Shown here piece by piece: positions 13,373-24,784 of a stretch of DNA of 64,000 nucleotides (its first letter is position 1; each line of letters opens with the position of its first letter). The notes under the pieces were generated by a model that saw nothing but the letters and a program-made list of their open reading frames with translations, had not been told where the DNA came from and did no database searches. The position numbers and the translations under genes are program-made. The stretch is from Rhipidocladum racemiflorum (taxonomy: Eukaryota > Streptophyta > Magnoliopsida > Poales > Poaceae), in the NCBI GenBank assembly GCA_036346355.1, contig CM070569.1, positions 45,052,276 to 45,116,275 on the forward strand, written 5' to 3'.

Positions 13373-13554
13373 TCCGTTCTCTCCCTCTGATCTCTCTTTT
13401 CTTGGATTTGCTCACTTCTGCTTCCTGGTTGCCGCCGCCTCTCCTCTACACTTTTCTCGCAGCCACCTTGATCTGTGCCCGCGGCGTCTAGGAGCCTCCT
13501 TTCTTGATGCGCGCGGCGCCGGTGCTGGAATCGCCGAATTGGAGACGCATGGCG

Positions 13555-13562
13555 ATATATAG
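13555..13562 (-). promoter_or_regulatory. TATA box of the dioxygenase gene
   Basis: On the minus strand the sequence reads CTATATAT, about 185 bases before the ATG at 13372. It lies between the start codon and the CT microsatellite at 13637-13670. Confidence 0.55.
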
Positions 13563-13632
13563 CGTGGAGGCTGTACAGTCGGTGGAGATTGGAAAAAGAT
13601 AAAAGGTTGCCAAAGCCAATCGGGCAAAGCAA

Positions 13633-13636
<4 letters not shown>

Positions 13637-13670
<34 letters not shown>
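13637..13670. repeat. (CT)17 microsatellite upstream of the dioxygenase gene
   Basis: An uninterrupted CT run on the plus strand (GA on the coding strand of the dioxygenase gene), 75 bases upstream of its TATA box. GA runs like this are common in plant promoters and are targets of BBR/BPC proteins. A regulatory role here is only an inference. Confidence 0.9.
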
Positions 13671-13673
<3 letters not shown>

Positions 13674-14029
13674 CGGTGGGCCTGTGGCCAGGGAGGGCCT
13701 TGGTCTTTGGACCAATAAAATTCCCCTTTCTTTTGAGGAATTTATTTATTCAATTGTGAGCCTTTTCCCCTCTTTGTAGAGTATACCTTTAAGCACTTTG
13801 TTTTTTTTTGACGTCATCAGGAATCAACTATGGATGGGTCATATTTGATGGCTGCGAATTTTTCTTTGGTCTTCTGTCCAAAAGGACCGGCTAGAGAAGA
13901 TGACAGCGATATATTGCCATGCTAGCTTTTGTTCCGAATGATAAAGCGACACGAACGAAAAGTGTAGAGAAGATGAAAGTCAATAAAAGTGTAGAGAAGA
14001 TGATAATCAATAGGGGAGCTCTATTGAGC

Positions 14030-14464
14030 GGTATCGATATCGTGATAATCAAATGATATTTAAGTTTTGATTCAGTAAAATTGGATCGAAAATTGCCAAG
14101 AAATCAAAGGGTTACAAAATTAATTTTTTAAAAGAAAATTCAAAAAAGAGCAAAAATCAACTGGTATTCATCAATAATCACGATATTTGCCTCGAAAATC
14201 GCGATATTTGCCTCGATAATCAGCTGGTCAAGTGAACTTCCTCGGTGATTGAATTTTTGAACAATTTTCACTCGATATATCTTGATAATCGCTCGATATG
14301 CCTTGATAATCGTGATATTTGAGTTGCATAATTTTTTTTTGAATTTTTGAATTTTTTGATTCTTTGAACTTAATCGATTTACTGACCAGTATCTAATGTC
14401 GTACCGGCTTGATAAGTTCGATTATCACGGTATTCGGGCGATAATCGACGATAAGTTGAACCCT
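14030..14464. mobile_element. hAT-like miniature element with ATCG/GATA words
   Basis: 435 bases flanked by 8-bp sequences TATTGAGC (14022-14029) and CATTGAGC (14465-14472), which match at 7 of 8 positions as in an aged hAT target duplication. The ends are GGTATCGATATCG and, inverted, AGGGTTCAACTTATCG, a weak terminal inverted repeat. The interior consists largely of variants of CGATAATCG and CGATATTTG. There is no open frame of note. Confidence 0.55.
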
Positions 14465-14472
14465 CATTGAGC

Positions 14473-16330
14473 GCACGTGAGCTCGATATATACATGCCAC
14501 CTAGCTCCCTGCCATTGCAGCTGTTATCGCGGCATTCCAAAAACCGTTGAAAACCACTCGAAACACACCTATACCGCTTCGGTTTGAAAAGCGATACCGC
14601 TCGGTTTACTGGTCAAATTCAAATTCAAAAAATTCAAAAAATTCAAAAAAAATTATCCAAAAAATTCCTTAAAATTAGTATTAATAGTTTTATGGCCTCT
14701 GATGTGATTTTTTTTGAAAAACAAAGTTTGGAGATATTTTTTTAGCCATTCAATTATATTTAGTAGAAATATTTGTTGAATTATAATTAGTAGCAATATT
14801 TGTTGAAGTATATTTAGTACCATTATTTGTTCAATTATATTTAGTAGCAGTGTTTCTTGAAGTATATTTAGTAGCAATTGATGTCACCCAAAAGCAGTAT
14901 TATTTATTCAAGTAGCAATATTTGTATACATAAAAATTATCTTGCTATAGTATATTTTAATATGTTAATATTATCCAACATTGAAGGGCTTACTTCTCGT
15001 TGTATGCATTCATTTTCTACCAAAACTTTAGTATGAAAATTGTACTGTATACCACTAGTTATATTATGTACTTATTTTGTTGTACAACTGCAATTTGACA
15101 AAAGCAATTTCTTCTAAATTATTTACACGAGCAATTTTCTGTAAGGTATTGAAATGTAAATGGTGTTGATATGTGAATAGTATTGATATGTGAATTCTAT
15201 TGGTACGTCATTATGTGAATGCCTATTTTTGTACTTGTTGGATTGATACATTAATAGTATTGAAATAAAAGATTATTTGTTGACATATTATTGCTAAATG
15301 TCTAATTTACAATTCCAATGGTCTAAAATATAGCAAAGGTCATGTCAATTTTTTTTTCATATTTAGGAAAGATCATGCCTGGATTTTTTCATGTTTCTCC
15401 ATACTTTTTTTATATATTTCTTACATTTTCTCTATTTTTTGTCATTTAATGCCTTTTTATTTTTACAAATTTTGCAATATTTTTTTTTGCAAATTTTCTC
15501 ATGTTTTTTTTGTACAGTTCCCCCCATTTTTTCAATTGTCGCTGGTTTTTGCCAAAAACCGCTCAAAATTCGAGCATTTTGAAGCTATTTTAGTCTAAAA
15601 ACCACGAAAACAGTATTTGACTTTCAAAGTATTCATTTTGAGTGAAATTTGAGCGGGTTTTTGCGAGTTTTGATACCGTTGGGTAGTTGAAATCTGAGTT
15701 CAAAACAGTATTATTAACCTGGTCGCAACGCACTCGGCCATCACGCTTGCAATAGCCGCCCTGCTATCGATCATTGTTCTACATAGCTAGCCATACTGTA
15801 GCTTATTAATAGTTTTTTTTATTCTAAATACAAAGCTACGGATCAATGTTATGCCATATTAGTTATAAGCGCTATAGTTAATAATAGCTCTGCTAAATAT
15901 CATAGCTCGTAGCTAGATAACTCTACTATCATATATAGGTACCCACAAGCTAAAATATTGTTTTTTTTTTAAAAAAAAAATCAACATTACTAAAAGGCTC
16001 AAATGCATCTCTTATAAGCTTTGAACTATGAGAAAACCTAGTAAATGACCGTATATCATTCTTTTTAATAATCCAGCATTCATATTTATTAGTGATTAAG
16101 TACTTGTTGTTAAGAACATTATGATATAATTATCAATTATGATATTCGATATATATTAGCATGTTTGTTGATTCTGGATTGGACTCACATTTTTATTATA
16201 AAAATATTAATACCTTCTAAAGCACTATGATTTAATGATTTGTTTGGAGATGACTTATATTATATACGTATTTTTTTTTAATATTATAGTTTTTAAGATT
16301 TTATTGTAAAACCACAAAAATCTTGATTTA
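14473..16330. other. AT-rich intergenic sequence with low-complexity word repeats
   Basis: No gene seen. From about 14520 to 15720 the sequence is built from short variants (AAAACCGCT, AAATTCAAAAAATTC, AGTAGCAATATTTGTTGAA), with GGTTTTTGCCAAAAACCGC-like inverted words near its right end. It is probably one or more decayed small transposons. A second AGCTA-rich stretch at about 15778-15960 matches the one in dioxygenase intron 1. Confidence 0.4.
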
Positions 16331-16930
16331 AAACCTTGCCACCAGCGGCCTCTTCTTCCGGCTTGGGATATAAGTGGGCGTGTCCGCGATCAGTTTGCAA
16401 AAGCCCGCATCAGCCTCAAGAGGTTTCATGGGCCATGACGGGTTTGGTGGGCTTGGCGAGTTGCCGCTGGTCACGCGTAGAGAGAAGAAAAATACTCAAA
16501 TACAGAGAAATCCCGACACACCATGGCTTTCAGAGCAGCACCAAGGACCACACTTCGTATTCCAAAGCAAGAAGATCCAAAAGAATGGGCAATTCATGCT
16601 TAAAACCAAAGAAAAATCGGGTGAATAACAATATGAACTCCCAGGAAGCTATGCTCAAAGCAAATAACTAAACCATTTGTGGTCGATTCTTCCAAGAATT
16701 AACAAATAATCTTGGGAAATACCCAGAAAAAAAGAGGAAAAGAATGATGAAGAAAAGGTGGGATTGGTGCACTCCTCTCCCAGTTCTTCTTGGCTCCCAT
16801 GAATCATCTCTCGTGTCTGCACCCTGGCCATGGCGTCTCATTCTCTTGCCGCATCTAGTGTCCTCCTCCTTGTGAATCCAATTTTGGAGGGTCTTTTCGT
16901 AAAAAGAGACCTAGACGTAATTTTCAAAAT
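16331..16930. other. Intergenic, nothing recognised
   Basis: Mixed-composition sequence with short overlapping frames (16336-16671) that match no family I know and lack clear splice or promoter context. Confidence 0.4.
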
Positions 16931-16974
16931 CTCCAAAGGCCTTCCCGAAAAAAATCCGGTGCGTTAGCACTAGA

Positions 16975-17075
16975 CGCCGTGAACAAAAAAAATCGCACGA
17001 GCGGAGGAGCGAGACTCGAAGCCGTGTCTCCAGCACCACACCGAAGCGTGTTACCACTACGCTACATCGTTGTTG
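16975..17075 (-). mobile_element. tRNA-derived SINE or tRNA pseudogene (pol III promoter boxes)
   Basis: On the minus strand TAGCGTAGTGG (17064-17054) fits the pol III A-box consensus TRGYNNARNGG. About 30 bases on, GCTTCGAGTCTC (about 17023-17012) is close to the B box GGTTCGANTCC. No cloverleaf with a paired acceptor stem can be drawn, so it is not a working tRNA gene. A T-rich run follows on the same strand near 16993-16984. This layout is typical of the 5' end of a plant SINE. Confidence 0.5.
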
Positions 17076-17279
17076 GGTCGAAGCGGCGAACGAAATTATA
17101 TACGCCGCACTAACGGGAGCTAAGCGGGCGATGTGGCAATGCACGTAGCAAGTATATTGTTCGAAACCAACCGTGGAGGACTCGAGCAAGCAGCCACCGA
17201 AACCAACCATAACATTAATCATCAACCGGAGATCGGACTCACATCCACCTCGTGGCTAGTCCAATACTGTCCCCCCTGA

Positions 17280-18098
17280 CCATAGCACATTTAAATACAC
17301 CGAGCCAACTGCTCGCCAACCTTTATTTCTCATTTAAAGAATTTTTGAGTGAACTAATATAATTAATAATTTTAACTATGACATGAATAAATATCGACTA
17401 AGGTTATTCAAGATTTAACAAGGTTCATCAACATCAAGGAGGCTAATCGCGAAACTGGGTTTAGCTATGTTGCATGTCATTCTAAACTAACGGTTTTTAG
17501 TATTTAAACATACAGTTCAAAGTAATGCAGTAGAACTTAAATACTACAATATTATCATGGCAATTTGGGTTCAATATGTTCAAGGATGTGCGGCTTGCCT
17601 TGCTGCGAGGCGGGGTCGGCTAGGACGTAGTCGTACACGTCTCCGCCCTGGTTCGGCTCTGGCTCCTGAGTCTGCTCGGGCCCAACTGCTGCGTGTTCGT
17701 CGGTTCTAGCGCAAGAAAGAGAGCAATAAGTAAAACAAAAAAAAGAATAAAGGAAAATCCGGAAACAAAACGAAGCGAAAAATGGAGAAAAGGCCGGAGG
17801 AGTGGTTTGATGGCAAAGTGGGTATTTTAGGAATTTTGGAAACTTCGAATGGCGAAACATAGGCCGTATTTGGACTCAGTAGGTCGAAACGGTAAAGATG
17901 GTGTAATTTGGCTATTTTTGGATTTCCGGGGATTTTCGGGATTTTTGGAGTATTTAATTGGATTTCTCGGATTAATTAAACCCGAAAAAGAATATGAAAA
18001 ACTAAAAACAGTAACGAGTCGTTTTCTAGGCACGACCCATTCGGCCGGTAGGCCCATAGGCTAAGCGCGCGTGGGGGCGAGAACTGGGCCAGCCCAGT
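17280..18098. other. Non-genic flank left of the Tat element; possible part of an older split LTR
   Basis: No gene seen. The interval 17700-18098 runs from AT-rich (about 17740-18040) to GC-rich with GGGCC words, the composition profile of grass gypsy LTRs. It may be the left part of an older LTR whose other part lies right of the Tat element at 34656-35832. I could not fix its left end. Confidence 0.3.
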
Positions 18099-18896
18099 TG
18101 TCGGTGTTTCGTGTACCGGCAATACGAATTTATGGTCGGAGGGGGTCGCGCGCTCCCTCTCTCCGAATGGTCGACTCAAGAAGCCTGGTGTTTATACTGG
18201 TTCGGGCCGAACGTCCCTACTCCAGTTCGCTTGGTGGGGGTGTATTGATCTTGCGGGACGAACAGGGGGTTACAAGCGAGGCAAGGGCTACGCTTGCTTC
18301 GCCTAGAAGTGGTTCGTCGTCCCTCCCTCTCGTAAGGCCTTACCTCTCCTTATATATCTGAGACGCAGGCTTACATGGAAGTTTCGGGAGAGAGTAAAAA
18401 AGAAAAAGGGGTACTTGTCCGCCTGAGTCTGGTTTCCGCCTGTCGCCCGACCTCTTTTTCCCCCACGCTGGGTTGGCAGGGTGACGTCCGTTCTGTGCAT
18501 CCGTCAGCTTCGGTGGTTTTAATGGCACTTGACTTTGGCTTGGCCTCGGGGCAGGACGCCCCCCTCTGCGGCGTGTCAGTCGACGGGACGGGGGCTTGAC
18601 TTCTCGGGTGGCCCTTCTGACAATCTCGGGAAGGCACCACCTAATCCTGGCGCCCACGCCGGGGGACGTCAGGTGCAAGGGGTGGTTGTCTTGACCCCGG
18701 CGTGGGCTCTGCTGACTCGAGCGCTGGTCGTGCAGGCCGACAGAGGTCGGCTTCGGGCGGGCCACGGGGTCGGCCCCGAACAGGGCACGGCCTACTTTCG
18801 CGGCCCGCTCATCTGTTGTTGGTGCAGGGCCTTTGTAGAGGCGAGTCGGCCGCCGTGATCTCGGTGATGGGGTACCCATGGTATGGGTATGCGCCA
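18099..18896 (-). repeat. 3' LTR of the Tat element
   Basis: It starts TGTCGGTGTTTCG and ends GGTATGCGCCA, as does the copy at 33865-34655. Over the first roughly 190 bases the two copies differ at about four sites by eye. Further in there are many one- to four-base indels. Confidence 0.9.
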
Positions 18897-18899
18897 AGA

Positions 18900-19400
18900 G
18901 TCTCGAGCCCTCGGCGGTTTCCGAGAGCCTGGCCGGGGTTTACCTTGCCGAAGGTGGCCACCGACCAAGGGGGTCGGCGACGTTGGCCGAGGCACCGCTA
19001 GCCGCTATGGCGCCGCTATGAGCCCTGCAAGGCTGAGACCGCTGGTGTAGTTTGAGCCCCGAAAGCTGCCTGGAGAGCTGGCCTGGGGTTTACCTTGCCG
19101 AGGTCAGCCGACTGGCTCATGACGTCGGCCGAGGCGACCGCTAGCCGCTGCGCGCTATGAGCCCGGTGGCACATGGAAGACCCGGTGGGTGTAGCTCTGA
19201 GCCCCCGAAAGCCGGGCCTGAGAGCCGGCCGAGGGTTTACCTTGCCGAGGTGGCCGCCACTGCGGGTCGGCGACGCTTGGTCGAGGCAACCGCTAGCCGC
19301 TGGCGCCACAGGAGCCCGGTGCAAGACGAGCGCATCTTGCGTGGTGTAGTTCGAGCCCCGAGCTGCCGGAGAGCCGGTCTGGGTTTACTGGTCGGACTCT
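18900..19400. repeat. Tandem repeat, about 148-bp unit, about 3.3 copies
   Basis: GGTTTACC-type anchors recur at 18937, 19087, 19234 and 19382, spacings of 150, 147 and 148 bases. Each unit also carries CTAGCCGCT and GAGCCC(G) words. It sits directly inside the 3' LTR of the Tat element, upstream of its antisense gene. Tandem arrays at this place are known from Tat-type elements. Confidence 0.75.
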
Positions 19401-20149
19401 GGTCGGCCACGGTTATGGGACCTTAGAGTCATGTGAGCGAACGCGCGTTTACCTACGTTGGTTTGAACGCCGTGCTCGTGCGAGCTACCAACGGGCAATC
19501 CGAGTGGAATCTTGGCGATCCCCCTCGAGGGGGGTCGTTCCCAAGCGGACGTAACTCCCGGCGCGGGCGTCCGACCCACTGCGGGCATTCCATGAGAACC
19601 TTTCCTTACTCGATCCCGTATCGGGCTACCGGGTCGTCCGCCGACCCGGAGCGCGGCTGGCCGCTACTCATGGATGAGCTTCGCGGGAGAGTGTGAGGTA
19701 TGGTCTCGGATGCGGGTTAGGGTGATTGGGTCGTCCGCCGACCCAACTGGAGGCCCGCTGGGAGCTCACCCCGGCCCGTCCCTCGCTCTGTTTTACGTCT
19801 TTGGCGGCTTGATTCGATCGGCCGGACTTGGCCTTCGTGACTTAACACGGTGCCGGCCTGGTGCGAGCCCGAAGGCGATCCACCGTCCCCGAGGCCGGGC
19901 GGCCCAGTGGGCCGTTTCATACCTTTTTTCGGGTCGTCTTGGCCCATTGTGCCCGGCGGAGTGTGTGGCGCTGCTCGGCGTCTTGGCGCCGTATCTGTCG
20001 AAGCGATTAATGCTCAGTGGGAATTAAATGGGCTGCGGCGCGTTACCGGAGTAGTGGCCGAGGTGGCAGGCGGACGGTCGACGACCGCGTCGGTTCGCGT
20101 GAGGAGGCGTCGGTTGGGCGCGAAGAGGCGTCTGTTCCCGCCCGACGCC

Positions 20150-20155
20150 TATAAA
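20150..20155 (+). promoter_or_regulatory. TATA box of the antisense five-exon gene
   Basis: CTATAAAGGAAGG surrounds this TATAAA, 134 bases before the ATG at 20289. The same CTATAAAGGA core precedes the second antisense ORF at 24478, which suggests both are driven by related promoters. Confidence 0.65.
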
Positions 20156-20288
20156 GGAAGGTGAGTGCGGTGCGGGGAGAGGGGGCAACTGCTTGTGCTC
20201 TCTGCAAAAAGAAGGGAAAAACCACGAGGGAAGGAAAAGAGCTCCCTGCCTCCTTGCGCCGCGCCCCGTTTCCTTACCCGCACCGGAG

Positions 20289-23200
20289 ATGTCGCTGGTT
20301 CCGCACTCATCTGCGGCCGGCCGCTTCATCGGGTTGGAGATGAAGGGGTTCCTCCCTCCGCGAGACGAGTCCGGCTGGCGAGTGCCGCCGGCCGGGACCG
20401 CGGTCCCCGAGATGGGTGACGGGGAGATCGTCACGTTGGCTGCCTTCTACGAGCGCGGATTCGGCCTCCCGCTCCATCCATTCGTCCGCGGGCTGCTGTA
20501 CTTCTACGGGGGGGAGGTGCACCACCTGAACCCAAACGGGGTCCTCCATATCGCGGTCTTCATCACGCTGTGCGAGGCCTTCCTGGGGGTCGAACCCCAC
20601 TGGGGGCTCTGGCGTCACTTCTTCTTCGCGCGGCTGCCGTCGGACGCCGTCGGTCTCCTTGGTGCCCTGGCCATCCAACTGCGCCCCGGCCGCAAGCCGT
20701 TCTACATTGACGTGAAGTTGCCGTCGTCGAACCGGGGGTGGCACAGCGAGTGGTTCTACGTTCATAACCTCGGCAACAGCGCCCCAGCCTCCAGCGGCAA
20801 CCTGCCGGCGCAGAGTCCCCGCTGGACTTGGGGTCCCGACTCGAAGGACAAGAGGAAGGTGGAGATTGTCCTCGAGCGGCTCGAGGATCTGAAGCGGCGA
20901 GGCCTGACCGGCGAGGTGGTTATCCGCACGTTCATGGAGAGGCGCGTCCAACCCTCTAGGGATCGGTTGCGCCCCATGTTCGAGTACACCGGAGTGTCCA
21001 ACCCCACGAGGTCGTCTTCGGTGGAGCTCCTCAAGCCGGAGGTCCTTGCGCGCGGATCGCGGGTCTCCCTCGTGGGCGATACCGAGGCGGCGGGCGGGGC
21101 GCCCGCGCCGTTCTCGGCGCAGAACCCGCAAAACTTGGTACGTAAGGTGGTTTCTGGTTCTTTCTTCTCTCGCTCCCCTGCCCCCTTACCCGAGTGCGTT
21201 TTCGCAGGGGCTCGGCGGCATGGTCTCCCGGGCCTTGCTCCCGGGAGAAAAGGAGGCAAGAGCAGCGGCGCGCCTCATCGCGGACCAGCATGACGCCGCC
21301 CTCCAGGCGCAGAGGGCGGAGAAGGAGACCACGAAGGCGCGGAAGAGGAAGGGGCGCGCGGATCGGTCCGCGCGTGGTGAAGAGGTCTCCGACGAGACTC
21401 TGAGCGACGACGACGAAGAGTCGGCGTCGAGCGAGGGGGGCTCGAGCGCCGGGGGCGACTTGGGCGGCTCCGACCACGGGGTCGGTGACCGCGATCCTGG
21501 GGACGATGCCGCAAGCGCAGGGTTCATCCTGAGGAGACGGAGGTCTCTCCCACCCCCTCGCAGGGGCCCGGCGAAGAGGGCGCGTCAGGCGCTACTCGTT
21601 CGATCTTCACTGTAAGCCTCGCGCGTGCCCCGACCGGTCTTCGCCAGCGTTTCTTTTATACGGTTCCTGACTGGCCGTTGTGTGTAGGGGGCTCTCCAGC
21701 GTAGGAAGGGCGCTGAGCCCCACTTCGGGGGCGAGGAGTCGCACACTCCCGCCCCCGCCAGCGGGGCCCGCGGCGATGGTCGTCGGGAGCGAGGGTCCCG
21801 CTGGTGCGCTTCCCACGATGGAGCCCGTTGGTGAAGTGGTGCCGCCGTCGGGAGGAGTGCCGGGGCCGTTGTCGGCCGTGATATCGTGGGGAAGTCCCGC
21901 CAGTTCGCTTCCCCAGCCGCCCGTGGAAGTTGGCGAGAATCCCGCCGCTTCGCCAATGGGGCGACCGCCGCTTTCAGGCGGTTCGGCCTTGAAGACCCGC
22001 AGCCGCCGTGGATGCTCCGGTAGAGCGAGTGCCGGGTCGGCCGCCGATCGTGTCGACTGGCAGCGACCGACCGGAGGGCCGGCGTTAAATCTTGGATGAC
22101 GAGGCGAACGCGCGATCGAACACTGGAGCGGTACGAGAGGGAAGTGGAGAAGGAGATGGGAAAGATCCGCACCGACCTTCTCCACGCCGTTGACGCCTCC
22201 TCCAGGGCGATGAGGTCCATCGTTCAGGAGTCCCGCCCGGCCGGATCGGTAAGACTGACAGGGGTTCGTCCTTTGCAAATTTTTTGAGCGAAGAGGAGAC
22301 TGACCGGGCGGGCAATTTACTCGTAGCGTCTGATATCCCGGGCGGTGGACAAGTCAAGCTTCCTCCGGCGTTTGCACAGCCAGGGGAGCATTGCGGAGGG
22401 GGAGCTGCGCGACGCCCAAAGGGCGCTCGTTGCCGAACGAGGGAAGGCCGCCGTGGCTGGTCAGCGGCTGGGGGAGGTCACCGAAGCCTTGCAAGAGGCT
22501 CAGCGACTTATGGAGTCGTTGACCAGCGAGGGGGAGAGGGCCAGGTTGGTCCTGGCGGAGGCCGAAAGGGCCAAGGCTTCCGCGGTCCGTGCAGAGGAGT
22601 CCGCTCGGTCGGAGGCCGCCCTCTTCCGAGAGGAAATCGAGTCGGCCCGGAGGGAGGCCGACCGGCTGCGCGGCGAGCGGGACCTTGCTCGAGGGGAGCT
22701 TGCGTCCGACCGGGAAGCGCGTAGCAAGGTCGAGGAGGAGCTTCGCGCCAAGGAGGCCTCCGTGACCGGTGAGTGATCCATCCTTTCGGCAGTTGTCGTA
22801 GCGGGCGTCTTCTGATGCCGTTTTGTTTTTTGTAGAGCTGTGGAAAGATCTTAGCGACATGCTGGAGTCGCGAAGGGCGGCGGTGGAGCAGCGGTATGCG
22901 GCGGTCGAGTCACGAGACTCGGCCCTTGTGGACAAGCGGGTGGCGGAGAGGGATGCGGCCGATACGACGGTCGAGCTAACGAGCCTCCGGGTGGCCAGCC
23001 AAGCCATCTGCGACCGACTGTTTGGGCTTACTCCGGGCCCCAGTGTCATCTCCGCTATACTTAGGAGGGTCCCGAAGCACGTCGAAGCATCGATGCGGGA
23101 GGCGGCGGTGCTTGGTGCTTCCTCGGCCCTGGATAACACCGTGTGTTACTATGACGGTGTCGACCTTGAGGCGGTTGGGAGCGGCGTTGCCACCGATCGG

Positions 23201-23311
23201 AGCGATGAAGAGGTCGAAGCATTCATGGCCCGAGTCGACCCCTGCGCTCAGGAGATCGCCAGCCGGATCTCGCCGCGGGACATCCTCCACTGTGGGGAAG
23301 GAGACGATTAG
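20289..23311 (+). pseudogene. Antisense Tat-element gene, 'putative gypsy-type transposon' domain, five exons, one frameshift
   Basis: Coding exons: 20289-21137, 21208-21611, 21688-22248, 22327-22768, 22836-23311, all with GT-AG borders. Frames join correctly at every junction except that exon 3 carries a one-base shift near 22090, so it is not fully intact. The protein would be about 910 aa. Residues 48-115 (FYERGFGLPLHPF, then GEVHHLNPNG, then WGLWRHFF) match the domain Pfam calls putative gypsy-type transposon (PF04195, from memory). Next come a basic/acidic low-complexity part in exon 2 (KRKGRADRS, DDDEE) and Pro-rich exon 3. Exon 4 is a strong coiled coil rich in Glu, Arg and Ala. Exon 5 has a helical end followed by GEGDD at the C-terminus. 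It runs opposite to gag-pol. Function is unknown; nuclear or RNA-binding roles are guesses. Confidence 0.8.
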
Positions 23312-23699
23312 TTTTCTTCGTTTTTACTTTTTTGCAGTACATGTAATGAACATGATTATCTTAAACGAGTCCGACCTGCCGGGTTGCTTTAAGTTTCTTG
23401 CCTGCCTACCTCGTGCTTCTTTTGTGGTTGGACAATCTTACGACCGTAGCTACAGGACCCGCGGGGGTGCCCCGAGAGCGTAGGTGTTGTGCCAACTACA
23501 TCTGGAGAGAACACGGGATGAGACAAGCGACCTAGAGCGCTTGCTTCGCGGAGGAGAGGTGTCTCGCTTAGTTCAGATCGCCTCCTTCGCGAAGCTTCCG
23601 TTTGGTCGGTTGGAACGCCGCCTAAGTCGGAGCGCTTCGACCGACCCTAGTTTCTCTTGCTCTGAGGGCTTGTTTCCCCACAAAGTGCCGCTTTGAAGC

Positions 23700-24300
23700 C
23701 GTGAGCCACGAGGCGTAGGTGTGGCATTTTGGGCCGAGGAAATAGCCACGAGGTAGATAGCTTGGTCGGTCGAATTACGGCCTAGGTCAGTGACTCGTAT
23801 GCCTTCTAACGATGTCCTAGGTCGGACTGTCCTGACCGATCAAGCTATCTTCCGCTCGGGCAACTTCCTTTTTCGCGAAAATGCTACTTGGGAGCCGTAG
23901 CCACGAGGCGAGGGTCGCAGATTCGGTTTGAGGAAATTACCACGAGGAAGATTGTTTGGCCGGTCGGGGGTTGACCTGGGTTAAGGTAGATCGTTCACTC
24001 GGTCGGTCTGCTGACCCAAATCGAAAGGTCCCGACCGGCCTTGGCCTCTTGCTCGAGCAGCTCCCCTCTTCCGCAAAGTGCTACTGGCCGTGGCAGCGGG
24101 GCGTGGGCTGCGCGACATTTTGGGTCGAAGAGGTTACTATGAGGAAGGTAGCTCGGCCGGTCGGGTTGTCGACCTAGGTCACCGACCTGGGTCGGGCAGC
24201 TTGACCGAGTGGTGCGTGGGGACTGGGAGTGCGGCCACAAGACCGCTGAGCTGCGGCAGCGCGATAAATTGAAAGAAGGTACCACGAGGAAGATAAGGCT
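23700..24300. repeat. Degenerate tandem repeat, about 195-bp unit
   Basis: Variants of ACCACGAGGAAGAT recur near 23745, 23938, 24134 and 24280. Each is followed by a (G)GTCGGTCG phrase and a GACCTAGGTC-like palindrome. It lies between the two antisense genes of the Tat element and upstream of the second promoter. Confidence 0.55.
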
Positions 24301-24406
24301 GGATTAACTCGCCTGGAGGACCGTGCCGATTTCGGAACTGGTTCCAGACGCTTCGGCTTTCGCTCCCCAGCGTAACTCGAGGGACTTCGTTTCCCGGGGC
24401 GCGGGC

Positions 24407-24412
24407 TATAAA
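24407..24412 (+). promoter_or_regulatory. TATA box of the small antisense ORF
   Basis: CTATAAAGGAGAC, 71 bases before the ATG at 24478. The core is the same as at 20150. Confidence 0.6.
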
Positions 24413-24477
24413 GGAGACGCGCTGGTGCCCTTGTTGCTCTGTCAGGACCGTCACCAAGCAAGCTTCCTCTGCGTGCC

Positions 24478-24723
24478 ATGGCGGACCACTACACACAGCT
24501 CCGAGAGGAGGTAGGCGACGAGCAAGCCTGGCTGCGGTTGGTGGCGGAGGTCGAGGCCGAGGCCGTGCTTGGGGATGCGCGGCGAGTTGGCGTCCTCGTT
24601 GCGGGCATTCCTCGGCTGTGGGAGGTGAGGGCGTCGTTGGTCCGAGCGGTGACTAAGCGACGTCATGCGTCGTTCGGCTGGCTGGGCGCACACCAAGAGG
24701 AGTATCGCGCTTTTGCCGAGTGA
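24478..24723 (+). CDS. Small antisense ORF of the Tat element, 81 aa, unknown
   Basis: I do not recognise this protein. It begins MADHYTQLREEVGDEQ and is predicted helical, rich in Glu, Ala, Arg and Val with a heptad-like pattern (LRLVAEVEAEAVL). It has no Cys and no membrane segment. Three things suggest a real transcription unit rather than a chance frame: a TATA box 71 bases upstream, an ATG in GCCATGG context, and an AATAAA at 24779-24784, 56 bases after the stop. It lies between the 3' end of integrase (opposite strand) and the five-exon antisense gene (same strand). Confidence 0.55.
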   Translation: MADHYTQLREEVGDEQAWLRLVAEVEAEAVLGDARRVGVLVAGIPRLWEVRASLVRAVTKRRHASFGWLGAHQEEYRAFAE

Positions 24724-24778
24724 AGGGACCTCGGCGGGTGGTTCCTTTTCGGTTGGGCTGATGCTCCTCCTGTAAATG

Positions 24779-24784
24779 AATAAA
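24779..24784 (+). terminator. Polyadenylation signal AATAAA
   Basis: Canonical AATAAA shortly after the small antisense ORF, followed by a T-rich stretch (24786-24820) as expected around a cleavage site. Confidence 0.5.

Noticed and set aside
20307..21131. 274-codon minus-strand open frame
   Set aside because: Shadow of the antisense five-exon gene's exon 1; only the plus frame shows the known domain.
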